A stretch of 44,993 nucleotides of DNA from Thermoleophilaceae bacterium. Its GTDB lineage: Bacteria; Actinomycetota; Thermoleophilia; Solirubrobacterales; Thermoleophilaceae. Below are positions 7,998 to 15,781 of this stretch, piece by piece. Location: assembly GCA_030446485.1 (NCBI GenBank), contig JAUJNF010000012.1, forward strand, positions 1-44,993, read 5' to 3'. Positions within the stretch are counted from its first letter, which is position 1, and every line of letters begins with the position of its first letter. Made by a program: the position numbers and the translations under genes. The notes beneath the pieces are model-generated. The model was not told the origin of the DNA and ran no database searches. It saw only the letters and a program-made list of their open reading frames with translations.

Positions 7998-8171
7998 ATG
8001 AAGACCGCACGAGTGATCCCCTTTCCCGGCCACCGGCGTCGCCCGCCGGAGGCCCGCGCGGTGGCCGCCGCCCGCCGCCTCGACGGCTCGGGCGGCCGGG
8101 CGTGGATCAACGGACGCGAGGTGGGTGGGGCGAACGGCCGCTTCGCCCACCTGGACCACTCGCACGACTGA
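7998..8171 (+). CDS. Small basic protein, 57 aa (predicted)
   Basis: A short frame starting at ATG 7998 (MKTARVIPFPGHRRRPPEAR) and ending HLDHSHD. It is rich in Arg, Ala, His and Gly, with an internal AWINGREVGGANGRFAHLD that looks like a short beta hairpin. Codon third positions are strongly G/C, as in neighbouring genes. It sits between the hypothetical protein and the M23 peptidase, 83 bases before the latter's start. The preceding gap (7850-7997) contains no other frame I would support. No family is recognised. It could be a chance frame in GC-rich DNA. Confidence 0.4.
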   Translation: MKTARVIPFPGHRRRPPEARAVAAARRLDGSGGRAWINGREVGGANGRFAHLDHSHD

Positions 8172-8254
8172 CGCCCCGGCCCGCCGGCCTGGGCGGTTCC
8201 GTGCAGCGATGGCCGAGGACGGCAGGGGTGTCGAGCCCTCAGGTGAGGCCATCC

Positions 8255-9391
8255 GTGCTCACCCTTCGCTCATACGCTGTCATCGCCATCGCTGGGCTGG
8301 CTCTCATCGGACTCGCGCCGGCGGCCTCGGGCTCCGAGGCGCCCGGCGGCGGCGCAGCTAAGGAGGCCGGCGGCCCCGCGCCCGGAGCCGGCTCGACCCC
8401 CTCCGCCGGCTCAGGCGCCGCTCAACCGAAGCCCTCCCCCGGGCCGTCGGCTGACGCGGCGGCGCGGCTCGGCGCGCGGACCCTGCGCCGAGGCCTTCGA
8501 GGGCCCGACGTGCGCGCTCTTCAGTCGCTGCTGCGCAAGCTCGGTTTCGAGACGGTCGTGGACGGCGACTTCGGCCCGGCCACCGAGGCGGACGTGCGGC
8601 GCTACGAGTCGCGGAGCGGCCTGACGGTCGACGGCCGGGTGACCCCCCGGCAGGCGGAGGCGATGCGGAGGCGCGCCGGCCGGCGGGGCGCCGCCCCGCC
8701 ACGGGACACCGCGCCCAAGACGTACGCCTTCGGGGAGCGCTCGCTCCGCCGTGGCAACCGCGGAGATGACGTGAAGGTGCTGCAGGAGATCCTCGGCGCC
8801 CTCGGCTTCCCGACGGGCGTCGACGGGGACTTCGGCCCGGCCACCGAGGCCCGCGTCCGGGCCTACGAGGAGCAACGCGGCATGGTGGTCGACGGCGTGG
8901 TGTCCCCCCGGCAGGCGCGCGGCATGAAGCGCCGGGCGGCGCAGACGCCGCAGGCGCCCGACGCCGGGGCGAACGGCGAGGGCGTCTTCCCGATCCGCGG
9001 GCCACACAACTACGGTGGTCCCGCCAACCGGTTCGGCGATGACCGCGGATCTCACCGGCACCAGGGCCAGGACGTCTTCGCCGCCACCGGCACTCCGCTC
9101 GTGGCCGTGAAGGCGGGCCGCGTGGCCTTCCGGCAGTATCAGGCCGGGGGTGCCGGCAACTACGTCGTGATCCACGGCGACGACCGCACCGACTACGTGT
9201 ACATGCACCTGCAGTTCCCGGGCTCCGTCGCCGCGGGCCAGCGCGTGCGGGCCGGCCAGGAGATCGGCCGCGTCGGATGCACCGGACGCTGCTCCGGCGC
9301 CCACCTCCACTTCGAGATGTGGACGGCCCACTGGTTCGACGGGGGCCGCCCGTTCGATCCCCTCCCGGCGCTCAAGAGGTGGGATTCGTAG
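8255..9391 (+). CDS. Secreted M23 peptidase with two PG_binding_1 domains
   Basis: A 378-residue exported endopeptidase for peptidoglycan cross-bridges. A signal sequence spans about residues 1-28 (LRSYAVIAIAGLALIGLAP then AASGS), followed by a Gly/Ala/Pro linker. Two peptidoglycan-binding domains follow (LRRGLRGPDVRALQSLLRKL and LRRGNRGDDVKVLQEILGAL), each containing VDGDFGPATEA. The C-terminal third is an M23/LytM domain with complete zinc ligands: HQGQD (HxGxD) and HLHFE. GTG at 8255 is preferred because AGGTGAGG stands 6 bases upstream; GTG at 8228 or 8243 would give a longer leader. Unlike the LytM domain in the gene at 4510, this one should be catalytically active. The two are probably parts of one wall-remodelling set. 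Confidence 0.88.
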   Translation: MLTLRSYAVIAIAGLALIGLAPAASGSEAPGGGAAKEAGGPAPGAGSTPSAGSGAAQPKPSPGPSADAAARLGARTLRRGLRGPDVRALQSLLRKLGFETVVDGDFGPATEADVRRYESRSGLTVDGRVTPRQAEAMRRRAGRRGAAPPRDTAPKTYAFGERSLRRGNRGDDVKVLQEILGALGFPTGVDGDFGPATEARVRAYEEQRGMVVDGVVSPRQARGMKRRAAQTPQAPDAGANGEGVFPIRGPHNYGGPANRFGDDRGSHRHQGQDVFAATGTPLVAVKAGRVAFRQYQAGGAGNYVVIHGDDRTDYVYMHLQFPGSVAAGQRVRAGQEIGRVGCTGRCSGAHLHFEMWTAHWFDGGRPFDPLPALKRWDS

Positions 9392-9430
9392 TCCGGAGGT
9401 CGCCGCCCCGCGTGTCGGCAAGCCCCCGTA

Positions 9431-9459
9431 GTGCAAGCTACTTGCACATCGGCTACCAT
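9431..9459 (+). promoter_or_regulatory. Fur-family operator (perfect 7-3-7 dyad) and -10 element
   Basis: GTGCAAGCTACTTGCAC (9431-9447) is a perfect inverted repeat with 7-base arms and a 3-base centre. TACCAT (9454-9459) is a TANNNT -10 that ends 7 bases before the GTG of the Fur-family gene. The dyad therefore covers the region just upstream of the -10, where a repressor blocks RNA polymerase. Its size and symmetry fit operators of Fur/Zur/Nur proteins, although the half-site is not the classical Fur or Zur sequence. Autoregulation of the two-gene regulator-transporter unit is inferred. Confidence 0.65.
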
Positions 9460-9466
9460 CGGTCCC

Positions 9467-9856
9467 GTGCCCCGCCCGAGCGCGATCCGCAACTCGATCG
9501 CCGAGCTGGTCTCACGGAGCGACCGGCACGGGTGGACGATCGAGGAGGTGTCCGCCGCCCTCGAGCAGCGCGGGGTGCGGGCCGACACGTCGTCGGTCTT
9601 CCGCGGACTGGTGAGGCTCGCCGACGACGGAGTGATCGAAGCGCTGGAGCTCGGTGACGGCAGGGTCCGCTACGAGGCCCGAGCCGAGCATCACGAGCAC
9701 ATCAGCTGCTCATCGTGCGGCACCGTGGGAGCCGTCCCGGGCTGCCTCGTCGAGCAGGCCATCCCCAGCGTCGAGGGCGCCACGGGCTTCCGGGTCACGG
9801 GTCACCGGGTCCACTTCACGGGCCTCTGCGTGCAGTGCGCTCCGGCGGCCGGGTAG
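9467..9856 (+). CDS. Fur-family metal-dependent transcriptional repressor
   Basis: A 129-residue DNA-binding repressor. The N-terminal winged helix includes VSRSDRHGWTIEEVSAALEQ and the recognition helix DTSSVFRGLVRLADDGVIEA, equivalent to the VYRTLxxLxxxGLI helix of Fur proteins. The C-terminal dimerisation domain holds the metal-rich stretch HHEHISCSSCGTVG (CxxC) and a second CVQC near the end, forming the usual structural zinc site. GTG at 9467 is chosen because a -10 lies 7 bases upstream (leaderless) and the length then fits the family. It overlaps the ZIP transporter gene, so it probably senses the metal that ZIP imports; zinc (Zur-like) is favoured, with iron, manganese or nickel possible. 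Confidence 0.85.
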   Translation: MPRPSAIRNSIAELVSRSDRHGWTIEEVSAALEQRGVRADTSSVFRGLVRLADDGVIEALELGDGRVRYEARAEHHEHISCSSCGTVGAVPGCLVEQAIPSVEGATGFRVTGHRVHFTGLCVQCAPAAG

Positions 9857-10587
9857 GCGCGCCGCTCGTGCTCGCGATCATGCTGGCGGTGGCCGCGGTC
9901 GGCCCGCGGCTTCTCGGCGGATACTCGGTGCTGCGCCACCGGGAGCGCCTCCATCTGGCCATGGGCTTCGCGGGCGGGGCGCTGGTGGGCGTCGCCCTGT
10001 TCGAGACCCTCCCCGAGGCGATCGAGCTCCTCGCCGGGGGCACGTGGGCCACGGCGGGGGTAGCGGTAGCCGCACTCTCCGGCGTGGCCGCCTTCGGTGC
10101 GCTCGAGCGCACCGTCTTCGGACACGTGCACTCGGAGGACAGGGCGTGCAGCCCGCGCGCCGGCCACATCGGCGCCGGGGGCATCACCGTGCACGCCTTC
10201 CTCGACGGGCTGGCCATCGGAGCGGCGTTCCAGGTGAGCGCCGAGCTCGGCCTCATCGTCTCGGTGGCGGTACTCCTCCACGCGTTCAGCGACGGACTCA
10301 ACACCGTGACGGTCGTCCTGCGGCACGGCCTCGAACGCCGCAAGGCCCTCGCCTGGCTCGGAGTGGACGCTCTGGCGCCGGTCATCGGTGCCGCCCTCGG
10401 CCTGTTCGTGGTGCTACCGGGCGCGATGCTCGGGGCCCTGCTCGCCTTCTTCGCCGGGATGTTCCTGTACATGGGCGCCGGCTCGCTGCTGCCCGAGGCG
10501 CACCGGACCGAGCGCGACCGGGGCCTGACGTGGCTTGCCGCCGCCGCGGGCCTGGGCCTGGCGCTGGCCGCCACGCGGCTCGGCTGA
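9835..10587 (+). CDS. ZIP-family divalent metal transporter
   Basis: A membrane protein of about 250 residues with roughly 7-8 hydrophobic segments. ZIP signature residues are in the middle: HAFLDGLAIGAAFQ and, one helix later, LHAFSDGLNTVTVVL, the His/Asp/Asn metal-coordinating pair of transmembrane helices 4 and 5. A short His-containing loop (FGHVHSEDRACSPRAGH) precedes them. The family imports zinc, iron or manganese into the cytoplasm. GTG at 9835 lies inside the Fur-family gene (22-base overlap), so translation is coupled; GTG at 9868 is an alternative. It is co-transcribed with the repressor from the dyad-controlled promoter. It converges with the sirtuin gene, with 13 bases between stops. 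Confidence 0.85.
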   Translation: MRSGGRVGAPLVLAIMLAVAAVGPRLLGGYSVLRHRERLHLAMGFAGGALVGVALFETLPEAIELLAGGTWATAGVAVAALSGVAAFGALERTVFGHVHSEDRACSPRAGHIGAGGITVHAFLDGLAIGAAFQVSAELGLIVSVAVLLHAFSDGLNTVTVVLRHGLERRKALAWLGVDALAPVIGAALGLFVVLPGAMLGALLAFFAGMFLYMGAGSLLPEAHRTERDRGLTWLAAAAGLGLALAATRLG

Positions 10588-10600
10588 GTCCCGCCGCCCC

Positions 10601-11371
10601 TCAGTCGAGCGCCGCCAGCACCGCCTCGAGCTCCGCTACCACATCCCCGCGCAGGCTCACCTCGGCCTCGTCGTCGTAGGGCGTCGGACCCTGCGTGACG
10701 ATGGCGAGGCGACCGCCGCTCTCGAGCGTGACGCCAGGGAGCGACGCCACGGGATGGACCTCGAGTGACGAGCCGACGCAGATCATCAGGTCCGCCTCGG
10801 CGGCGAGCGCGTAGGCGTCGGCCATGGCGGTCTCGGGAAGCATCTCCCCGAAGAGCACGACATCGGGCTTCAGGGGAGCGATGCACGCCGCGCACTCCGG
10901 GGCTCCCGGCGCCGCGGCCAGGAGCTCGAGTACGCGCTCGACCGGCACCCGGCACGCGCACTCCGGGCACACGCTCTGCTCGATCGACCCGTGCACCTCG
11001 ATCACGCGGCGCGAGCCGGCGCGGCGATGGAGGGTGTCGACGTTCTGGGTGACCACGCCTCGGACGAGCCCACGCCGCTCCAGCTCGGCCAGCACCTCGT
11101 GAGCGGCGTTGGGCTGCTTGTCGCGGAGGCTGGCGAAGCGCTCGCCGTAGAAGGCCCAGAAGCGGTCGGGCTGACGGCGAAAGACGTCGATGTGCGCGAC
11201 CTCCATGGGGTCCACGTTCTCCCACAGGCCGGTGCCCGGCGAGCGGAAGTCGGGGATGCCCGAGGGCACCGATACGCCGGCCCCGGTGAGCACCACCGCG
11301 CGCTCGGACGAGCGCAGCAGCTGCGCCAGCCGCGCCGCTTCCCGCGGCGGTGTCGATACGCCCGCGGTCAC
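10601..11371 (-). CDS. cobB: Sir2-family NAD-dependent protein deacylase
   Basis: A 256-residue sirtuin that removes acyl groups from lysine using NAD+. Motifs in order: LTGAGVSVPSGIPDFRSPGT (NAD-binding GAGxSxxSGIPDFR), TQNVDTLH, catalytic His in VIEVHGS, the zinc module CPECAC...CAAC with two CxxC pairs, then PDVVLFGEMLP and VGSSLEVHPVASLP. All key residues are present. The start is GTG 11371, which overlaps the stop of the upstream enoyl-CoA hydratase gene (GTGA). Being last in a beta-oxidation operon, it may tune acyl-CoA enzymes by deacylation; this is inference from context, though sirtuin control of acyl-CoA metabolism is well known. Confidence 0.92.
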   Translation of the reverse strand: MTAGVSTPPREAARLAQLLRSSERAVVLTGAGVSVPSGIPDFRSPGTGLWENVDPMEVAHIDVFRRQPDRFWAFYGERFASLRDKQPNAAHEVLAELERRGLVRGVVTQNVDTLHRRAGSRRVIEVHGSIEQSVCPECACRVPVERVLELLAAAPGAPECAACIAPLKPDVVLFGEMLPETAMADAYALAAEADLMICVGSSLEVHPVASLPGVTLESGGRLAIVTQGPTPYDDEAEVSLRGDVVAELEAVLAALD

Positions 11372-12477
11372 TCGCCCCTGAACGTCGCGGACCGCTTGCC
11401 GAGGAAGGCCGCGATTCCCTCCTTGGCGTCCTCGGAGGAGAAGGCCATGGCGAAGGCCTGCTTCTCGGCCTCAATGCCCTGGTCGAGGTCACCAGCGGCC
11501 GAGACTCGCTTGATCTCGCGCAGCGCGATCGGCGCCTGGCCGGCGAGCTTCTTCGCCCAGAGCAGGGCGGTGTCGAGCAGCTCGTGGTCGGGAACTACCT
11601 GGCTCACGAGCCCGACCCGCAGCGCCTCGTAGGCGCCGATCGGGTCGCCCACCAGGTTCAGCTCGAGGGCCTTTCCCTCTCCCACGAGGCGCGGCAGCCG
11701 CTGCGTGCCGCCGAAGCCCGGGACGATGCCGAGGTTCACCTCGGGCTGGGCGAACGACGCCGAGTCCGCGGCGATCCGGAAGTCGCAGGCCATCGCCAGC
11801 TCGCAGCCCCCTCCGAAGGCCAGCGAGTTGACCGCCGCGATCGTCACGGTCGATGAGCGCTCCATCGCCCGCAGGACGCCGTGGCCGGCGTCGATCAGCT
11901 CCTTGCCCTCCCTGTCGGGGCTCATCTTGGTGAACTCCTTGATGTCCGCGCCGGCGGAGAACGTGAACGGGTTCGAGGACGCGATCACCAGCACCCGCAG
12001 CTTGCCGTCGACCTCGTGCCACAGGTCGCGCAGCTCGCCGATCACCTGTGGCGAGAGCGGGTTGGCCGGCGGCCGGTTGAGCCACGCGATGCCGATGTCG
12101 CCGCGGGTCTCGAGCAGCACGGTCTCGCCCGGGTGGCCCTCGTCGGCCCGCGGGTAGGGAAAGAAGCCCTGGCCGCTCTTCTGCCCGAGGCGCCCCTGGC
12201 CCACCAGGCGGCGCAGGATGCGCGGGGGCTCGTACGACGATCCCCACTCCGCGGTGGCGCGTTCGAGCGTCTCGAGCATCACGTCGAGGCCCTGGGCGTC
12301 GGCACGGGCGAACGGTCCCGGGAGGATCCCCGCCCCCGCCATCATGCCGATGTCGATGTCCTTGATCCCGGCCACGCCCTCCTCGAGCACCAGGCACGCC
12401 TCGACGAAGGCCTTCAGCGTGAAGCGCTCGACCAGCGTCTCCGTGGCGGGTTGCCCCGCCGACTCAACCGTGCTCAT
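11368..12477 (-). CDS. 3-hydroxyacyl-CoA dehydrogenase C-terminal domain fused to enoyl-CoA hydratase
   Basis: A 369-residue fusion. Residues about 8-105 are an HCDH C-terminal helical domain (FVEACLVLEEGVAGIKDIDI, GAGILPGPFARAD, GRLGQKSGQGFFPYP). Residues about 110-369 are a crotonase: FSAGADIKEF (oxyanion loop), AAVNSLAFGGGCELAMACDF and FAQPEVNLGIVPGFGGTQRL with both catalytic Glu positions. It should hydrate enoyl-CoA in fatty-acid beta-oxidation, and the helical domain may complete or dimerise with the dehydrogenase encoded just upstream. ATG 12477 has AAGGGG 4 bases upstream and overlaps the dehydrogenase stop by 14 bases. The order (HCDH_C then ECH) is the reverse of FadB/FadJ, where the hydratase comes first. 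Confidence 0.87.
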   Translation of the reverse strand: MSTVESAGQPATETLVERFTLKAFVEACLVLEEGVAGIKDIDIGMMAGAGILPGPFARADAQGLDVMLETLERATAEWGSSYEPPRILRRLVGQGRLGQKSGQGFFPYPRADEGHPGETVLLETRGDIGIAWLNRPPANPLSPQVIGELRDLWHEVDGKLRVLVIASSNPFTFSAGADIKEFTKMSPDREGKELIDAGHGVLRAMERSSTVTIAAVNSLAFGGGCELAMACDFRIAADSASFAQPEVNLGIVPGFGGTQRLPRLVGEGKALELNLVGDPIGAYEALRVGLVSQVVPDHELLDTALLWAKKLAGQAPIALREIKRVSAAGDLDQGIEAEKQAFAMAFSSEDAKEGIAAFLGKRSATFRGE

Positions 12478-13336
12478 AGAACCCCTTCCCGGTTTTCTGT
12501 CCAAGGTCGCCGGCAGCGACGAGATCCCTCATCGCGGGCGAGACGAAGAAACGGTCGCCGTAGCTCTGCTCGAGGTGCTCGGCCACGTGCAGAACCGTGT
12601 CGAGCCCGAGTAGGTCGGCCAGGAAGAACGGGCCCATCGGCGTGGCCTTTGACTCCTGCACGACGCGGTCGACCTCCTTGACGTCGAGTCCCTCGTCGTC
12701 CTGAACGCGCCAGATCTCGGACGCCGCCGAGTTGAGGATCCGGTTGACGACGAAGCCCGGCACCTCGCCGCAGCGGATCGGCTGCTTGCGGATCTGCTGC
12801 GCGAAGTTCGACGCCGTCTGAACGGTCTCGTCGGAGGTGTCCTCCCCGTAGATCACCTCGATCAGCCGCATCATCGAGGCTGGATAGAAGAAGTGGAAGC
12901 CCACCACGCGGTCGGGACGGCTCGTGGCCTCCCCCATCTCGGTGATGGACAACGACGACGTGTTCGAGGTGAGCAGCGCGTGTCCCGGACACACGAGGTC
13001 GAGCTCGGCGAAGACGGCCTGCTTGATCTCCATGCGCTCCGGGACGGCCTCGACCACCAGGTCGACGTCCCCGAACCCGTCGTACTCCGTCGTGCCGGCG
13101 ATGCGCCCGACGATCTCCTGGGCCTGGGCATCGGCCTGCTCCTGCGTGATCTTGCCCTTCCCGACGAGCCCGCCAAGCTGGCCCTCCGTGACCGAGCGCG
13201 CCTTCTCGAGGCCCTGATCCACGAAGCGCTGCTCGACGTCCTTCAGCACGACCGGGATGCCGGCCGAGGCGATCACCTGCGCGATCTCGCCTCCCATGGT
13301 GCCGGCGCCGACGACCGCGGCTTTGAATACGAACAA
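12464..13336 (-). CDS. 3-hydroxyacyl-CoA dehydrogenase (FadB/PaaH-like)
   Basis: A 290-residue NAD-dependent dehydrogenase oxidising 3-hydroxyacyl-CoA to 3-ketoacyl-CoA. The Rossmann motif AAVVGAGTMGGEIAQVIASA is at residues 6-25. SNTSSLSITEMG and FHFFYPASMMRLIEVI carry the catalytic His, with the Glu of the His-Glu pair in VVEAVPERMEIK/LIEVI. The C-terminal domain follows (EVPGFVVNRILNSAASEIWR) and ends LGQKTGKGFYEHG. The start is TTG at 13336, with GGAGG 5 bases upstream; no better ATG or GTG exists. It is first of the three-gene operon with the HCDH_C-ECH fusion and the sirtuin. The length is that of a complete single-unit dehydrogenase, so the extra C domain in the next protein is surplus. 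Confidence 0.9.
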   Translation of the reverse strand: MFVFKAAVVGAGTMGGEIAQVIASAGIPVVLKDVEQRFVDQGLEKARSVTEGQLGGLVGKGKITQEQADAQAQEIVGRIAGTTEYDGFGDVDLVVEAVPERMEIKQAVFAELDLVCPGHALLTSNTSSLSITEMGEATSRPDRVVGFHFFYPASMMRLIEVIYGEDTSDETVQTASNFAQQIRKQPIRCGEVPGFVVNRILNSAASEIWRVQDDEGLDVKEVDRVVQESKATPMGPFFLADLLGLDTVLHVAEHLEQSYGDRFFVSPAMRDLVAAGDLGQKTGKGFYEHG

Positions 13337-13401
13337 TGGATCCTCCGGAGTACTTCAGCGGGGAGGCGCGGCCCTGAGTCCGCGCCGGTGCGCCGGGGAG
13401 G

Positions 13402-13881
13402 CTACAGGGCGCTCTGCTCGCGCGCCTCGACCGCGTAGGCCCGAAGCGTGCGCCTGAGGGAGTCCGACAGTGCCCGGCGTATGAACAGGAAGTCCGTCAC
13501 CGGCGCAAGCGGCCCTGAGCGGCTGAGCTCGTACTCGAGCTTCAACTCGACCAGCGTGAGCTCCTCCTCGGCATCCGTGGCAGGACTCGACGGCGCCGGG
13601 CCGGCCGCGAACGTCTGCGTACCGGTGAGCTGCTCGTCGAAGACCTGGGTGGAGAAGCCCGTTGCGGCGTCGTGCGTGGTCACCCGCTCGGTCACCCGGC
13701 CGCGGCCACCCGGAACCGACTCCCAGGCGATCCTGGCACCGGGCTCGGGCCAGCTCGAGTCGCCTTCGACCACCCGCGCGAAGCCCTCGACGAAGGACGG
13801 CCAGCGCCGCAGGTCGGTCCACAGCTCCATCGCCTCGTCCACGGGCAGGGGCACCACGGTGGCTTGCCGCGCCCGCCCCAT
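13402..13881 (-). CDS. SRPBCC/polyketide cyclase-like protein
   Basis: A 159-residue START-like (SRPBCC) fold protein, which typically forms a hydrophobic ligand-binding cavity. Marks are the N-terminal strand and helix ATVVPLPVDEAMELWTDLRR WPSFVEGF, ARIAWESVPGGRGRVTERVT in the central sheet, and a long C-terminal helix FLFIRRALSDSLRRTLRAYA. There is no signal peptide. The ATG at 13881 directly follows the PadR stop (TAGATG), so both are made from one transcript. Pairing of an SRPBCC protein with a PadR regulator suggests ligand-linked regulation or a coenzyme-Q/lipid-binding role. The ligand is unknown. A 65-base gap to the dehydrogenase holds nothing notable. Confidence 0.75.
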   Translation of the reverse strand: MGRARQATVVPLPVDEAMELWTDLRRWPSFVEGFARVVEGDSSWPEPGARIAWESVPGGRGRVTERVTTHDAATGFSTQVFDEQLTGTQTFAAGPAPSSPATDAEEELTLVELKLEYELSRSGPLAPVTDFLFIRRALSDSLRRTLRAYAVEAREQSAL

Positions 13882-14355
13882 CTACCGGTCCACTCCGTAG
13901 ACCTCGTGGACGATCTCGTCGATGCTGCGGGCGATCGAGTCGAGGAACGGCCGCACCTCCTCGACCAGCCGCTCGTACTCGGCCTGACCCTCGGCGGTGA
14001 TCGAGTAGTAGCGCCGGCTGCGACGCTCGGGGTGCTCCCACTTGCCCTCGATGAGGCCCCTGCCCTCGAGCTGGCGCAGCAGCGGATACATCGTGTTGGG
14101 GTTCACGGACAGCACACCGGCCGTAACGCTGGCGATCCTCTCCATGAGCTGGTTGCCGTAGGACGCGTTCTGGGCGACGAAGTGGAGCACCAGGAGCGGG
14201 AGCACGCCGCGCTTGCGGAGCTCGCCGGCGAAGGGGTCGGAGGGACCGCGCTGGGTCCGCCCCACCCCGGCGGCGTCGCGGGGGTCCGCCACCTGGGTGG
14301 CCTCGGCCACGGCCACGCGCGTGGCCTCGGCGGGTGGCTTGCGGGAACGGGCCAT
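13882..14355 (-). CDS. PadR-family transcriptional regulator
   Basis: A 157-residue winged-helix regulator. Residues 1-45 are an Ala/Pro/Arg-rich extension. The PadR domain begins near LRKRGVLPLLVLHFVAQNAS and continues with YGNQLMERIASVTAGVLSVN, then NTMYPLLRQLEGRGLIEGKW (recognition helix) and the wing SRRYYSITAEGQAEYERLVE. The C-terminal helix after VRPFLDSIARSIDEIV mediates dimerisation. PadR proteins repress detoxification, efflux or catabolic genes and respond to small ligands. It is immediately followed by the SRPBCC gene. A candidate -10 TAGTGT stands 12 bases upstream of the ATG. Its target is not evident, but autorepression of the pair is plausible. Confidence 0.87.
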   Translation of the reverse strand: MARSRKPPAEATRVAVAEATQVADPRDAAGVGRTQRGPSDPFAGELRKRGVLPLLVLHFVAQNASYGNQLMERIASVTAGVLSVNPNTMYPLLRQLEGRGLIEGKWEHPERRSRRYYSITAEGQAEYERLVEEVRPFLDSIARSIDEIVHEVYGVDR

Positions 14356-14417
14356 TGCGCGACCCTGACACTACCCACGACCCGGCCGGCGCGATGGCGC
14401 CGACCCCTTTCCGGTGC

Positions 14418-14462
14418 GCTGTCCTGCCTAACTCCCCCAGGAGGGGTGTAGGGGAGGACAGC
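14418..14462 (-). terminator. Hairpin after the acyl-CoA dehydrogenase gene
   Basis: Arms GCTGTCCT (14418-14425) and AGGACAGC (14455-14462) are perfectly complementary over 8 bases and extend by CC/GG inside. The loop holds further C- and G-runs. It lies 22 bases past the stop of the minus-strand acyl-CoA dehydrogenase and before PadR. It has no U-run, as is usual in GC-rich actinobacteria. Confidence 0.55.
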
Positions 14463-14483
14463 GGAACCGAACTCGAGCTTCCG

Positions 14484-15659
14484 CTACACCGTCGCGGCGG
14501 CCGGCTCTACCGCGCGGCTCGGCATCAGCGTCTCGCGGGCGATCACGAGGCGCTGGATCTGCGAGGTGCCCTCGTAGAGCTGGAAGATCTTCGCGTCGCG
14601 CATGAGCTTCTCCACCGGGTACTCCCTGATGAAGCCGTAGCCGCCGTAGACCTGCACGGCGTCGGTGGTCACCTCCATCGCGGAGTCCGCGGCGAAGCGC
14701 TTGGCGTGCGAGGACTCGAGCGTGTTGCGCCTGCCCTGGTCGAGCAGCGACGCCGACTGCCACACGAGTAGACGGGACGCGTGCACCTTGGTGGCCATGT
14801 CGGCGATCATGAACTGGATCGCCTGGTGCATGGCGATCGGCACGCCGAACTGCACGCGCTCCTTTGCGTAGCCGGTGGCGAACTCGAGCGCCGCCCGCGC
14901 GAGACCGGTGGCACTCGCCGACACGCCCGGGCGCGTCCGGTCGAGGGTCATCATCGCGAGCTTGAAGCCCTGGTTCTCCTCGCCCAAGAGGTTCTCGGCG
15001 GGGATCTCGACGTCGTTGAAGGAGATCGTCGCGGTGTTGGAGGCGCGCTGCCCGAGCTTGTCCTCCTTCTTGTCGACGGTCACGCCGTCGAGGTCGCGAG
15101 GCACCACGAACGCCGAGATGCCCTTGTGGCCCGCGTCCTTGTCGGTCTTGGCGTACACCGTGTACCAGGACGCGTGCGAGCCGTTGGTGATGAAGCACTT
15201 GCTGCCGTTGATCACGTACTTGTCGCCGATCTTCGTGGCGGTGGTGCGCATGCCCGAGACGTCGGAGCCCGCACCCGGCTCGGTGAGGCAGAAGGAGGCG
15301 AGCTTCGGCTCCTCGGTGAGCATGGAGAGGTACTTCTTCTTGGTGTCCTCGGAGCCGCCGATCAGCACCGGCGTCATGGCCAGTCCGTTGCACGAGATCG
15401 ACGTGCCCATGCCCGAGCAGCCCCAGCCGAGCTCCTCCTCGATCAGGCAGCCCGACAGGTAGTCGAGGCCCGGTCCGCCGTACTCCTCGGGGATGTGGGT
15501 GTTCATGAGCCCCACCTCCCATGCCTTCTGCATGACATCGGCCGGCCATGTCGACTCCCTGTCGTACTCCCATGCGACCGGGCGCATCTCCTTGGTGGCG
15601 AAGTCGCGCGCCAGCTCGCGGAGGTCCTTCTGCTCGTCGGTAAGCGTGAAATCGACCAC
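14484..15659 (-). CDS. Acyl-CoA dehydrogenase
   Basis: A 391-residue flavoenzyme catalysing the first beta-oxidation step (acyl-CoA to trans-2-enoyl-CoA, passing electrons to ETF). N-terminal helical domain starts FTLTDEQKDLRELARDFATK. The FAD/substrate middle domain has CLTEPGAGSDVSGMRTTAT and YVINGSKCFITNGSHASWYT. The C-terminal domain holds RVQFGVPIAMHQAIQFMIAD, QVYGGYGFIREYPVEKLMRD and IFQLYEGTSQIQRLVIAR, where the Glu of YEGTSQIQR is the catalytic base. All family residues are present and the length is normal. GTG at 15659 has AAGGAG 9 bases upstream. It is a single-gene unit with a hairpin after it, functionally joined to the hydratase/dehydrogenase operon downstream. Confidence 0.93.
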   Translation of the reverse strand: MVDFTLTDEQKDLRELARDFATKEMRPVAWEYDRESTWPADVMQKAWEVGLMNTHIPEEYGGPGLDYLSGCLIEEELGWGCSGMGTSISCNGLAMTPVLIGGSEDTKKKYLSMLTEEPKLASFCLTEPGAGSDVSGMRTTATKIGDKYVINGSKCFITNGSHASWYTVYAKTDKDAGHKGISAFVVPRDLDGVTVDKKEDKLGQRASNTATISFNDVEIPAENLLGEENQGFKLAMMTLDRTRPGVSASATGLARAALEFATGYAKERVQFGVPIAMHQAIQFMIADMATKVHASRLLVWQSASLLDQGRRNTLESSHAKRFAADSAMEVTTDAVQVYGGYGFIREYPVEKLMRDAKIFQLYEGTSQIQRLVIARETLMPSRAVEPAAATV

Positions 15660-15740
15660 TTGAGGAAGCTCCTTAGTCGGGATGGGACGCGCAGGGAATC
15701 GCTGCAGGCGCCGGGTGGATCACGGGCGTTAGGCGTTCGA

Positions 15741-15756
15741 TTGATTCGTCAGTCAA
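15741..15756. promoter_or_regulatory. Imperfect dyad and -35-like TTGACT upstream of acyl-CoA dehydrogenase
   Basis: On the minus strand TTGACTGACGAATCAA is an imperfect inverted repeat (outer TTGA/TCAA exact, 5 of 8 arm positions paired) that begins with a -35-like TTGACT. It lies about 80 bases before the GTG at 15659. No strong -10 is found 16-18 bases downstream. A FadR/TetR-type operator for beta-oxidation control would be expected here, but the evidence is weak. Confidence 0.3.
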
Positions 15757-15781
15757 AGGGTACCGAAGGGCGGCCGACGGC

